This document shows positions 5,158 through 5,285 of a DNA stretch of 5,285 nucleotides, piece after piece. The translations under genes and the position numbers were made by a program. The notes beneath the pieces are model-generated. The model was not told where the DNA came from. It was given only the letters and a program-made list of their open reading frames with translations, and did no database searches. How positions within the stretch are numbered: position 1 is the stretch's first letter; the number at the start of each line of letters is the position of its first letter. The DNA is from an uncultured Eubacteriales bacterium (GTDB lineage: Bacteria; Bacillota_A; Clostridia; Christensenellales; Aristaeellaceae). Where the stretch lies: contig CACYNZ010000265.1 in assembly GCA_902775835.1 (NCBI GenBank), forward strand, positions 1-5,285, in the 5' to 3' direction.

Positions 5158-5285
5158 ATGTTGGAATTACTGAAAGCGAGATTTTCCGAACACCGGGAAC
5201 GTCATCCGAATTTGGAGTGGTCTGAAGTTGAGCACAGGCTGCGCGAGGATCCCGCCTCAATCGCGATTTTACAAAAGATGGAGGA
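5158..5285 (+). CDS. DUF4256 family protein, N-terminal part (3' end outside window)
   Basis: The ATG at 5158 follows AGAGGTG (5145-5151) with 6 nt spacing. The 42 complete codons visible begin MLELLKARFSEHRERHPNLE, followed by WSEVEHRLREDP. This matches the start of DUF4256 proteins, which open with a helix of the LLKARF type, an LEW-x-x-V motif (here LEWSEV, 19-24) and a segment ending in KMEE before a conserved TGGEPDVV stretch that would lie just beyond the window. Family members are about 180-200 aa, so roughly a quarter is present. Function of the family is unknown; it is thought to be cytoplasmic. The gene follows the DUF4003 gene on the same strand and may be co-transcribed with it if the weak hairpin at 5077-5102 does not stop transcription. 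No separate promoter is clear. Confidence 0.8.
   Translation, partial: MLELLKARFSEHRERHPNLEWSEVEHRLREDPASIAILQKME

Noticed and set aside
1..5285. CRISPR array, tRNA, rRNA, insertion sequence ends or phage attachment sites.
   Set aside because: I looked for regularly spaced direct repeats, cloverleaf-like segments and terminal inverted repeats with target duplications and saw none.

Overview
The window looks like chromosomal DNA of an anaerobic Firmicute of the class Clostridia, probably a moderately GC-rich gut or rumen lineage. This rests on protein families (a GyrI-like protein of the COG4832 type, a SpoIIE/RsbU-type phosphatase fused to an RsbW-type ATPase domain, DUF4003, DUF4256), strong AGGAGG-type ribosome binding sites, and A-stem-T hairpin terminators. 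Family names come from remembered sequence patterns, not a search. No rRNA, tRNA, CRISPR array, transposase or phage gene is visible.

Layout, left to right. (1) 2-274: C-terminal part of a GyrI-like small-molecule-binding protein, cut by the window edge. (2) 275-705: noncoding, with a good intrinsic terminator (447-492), a perfect 18-bp palindrome and several further inverted repeats. (3) 706-972, minus strand: an 88-aa charged helical protein of unknown function with a clear Shine-Dalgarno. (4) 973-1336: divergent intergenic region with an extended -10 promoter (1117-1146) and a leader of about 184 nt that can form competing hairpins. (5) 1337-3472: the main gene, a 711-aa membrane sensor with an extracytoplasmic domain, HAMP, PP2C/SpoIIE phosphatase and C-terminal RsbW-like ATPase domain. 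(6) 3530-3566: a strong hairpin with a U-tract only on the minus strand, abutting (7) 3550-3921, the C-terminal end of what looks like a larger secreted enzyme (5'-nucleotidase/nuclease type), without signal peptide, catalytic domain or ribosome binding site: probably a gene remnant. (8) 3951-3980: terminator-like hairpin. (9) 4076-5053: DUF4003 protein, 325 aa. (10) 5158 to the end: N-terminus of a DUF4256 protein.

The genes do not form an obvious single pathway. The best functional prediction is for the 711-aa protein: it should sense an external signal and set the phosphorylation state of an anti-anti-sigma (STAS) partner, in a RsbU/RsbW-like partner-switching circuit; neither a STAS protein nor a sigma factor is encoded here. 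The DUF4003 and DUF4256 genes are co-oriented neighbours, 104 bp apart, both of unknown function. I see no convincing new multi-gene system. The points most worth checking are the truncated terminator/gene-remnant junction near 3530-3570, the leader of the phosphatase gene, and the small minus-strand gene.
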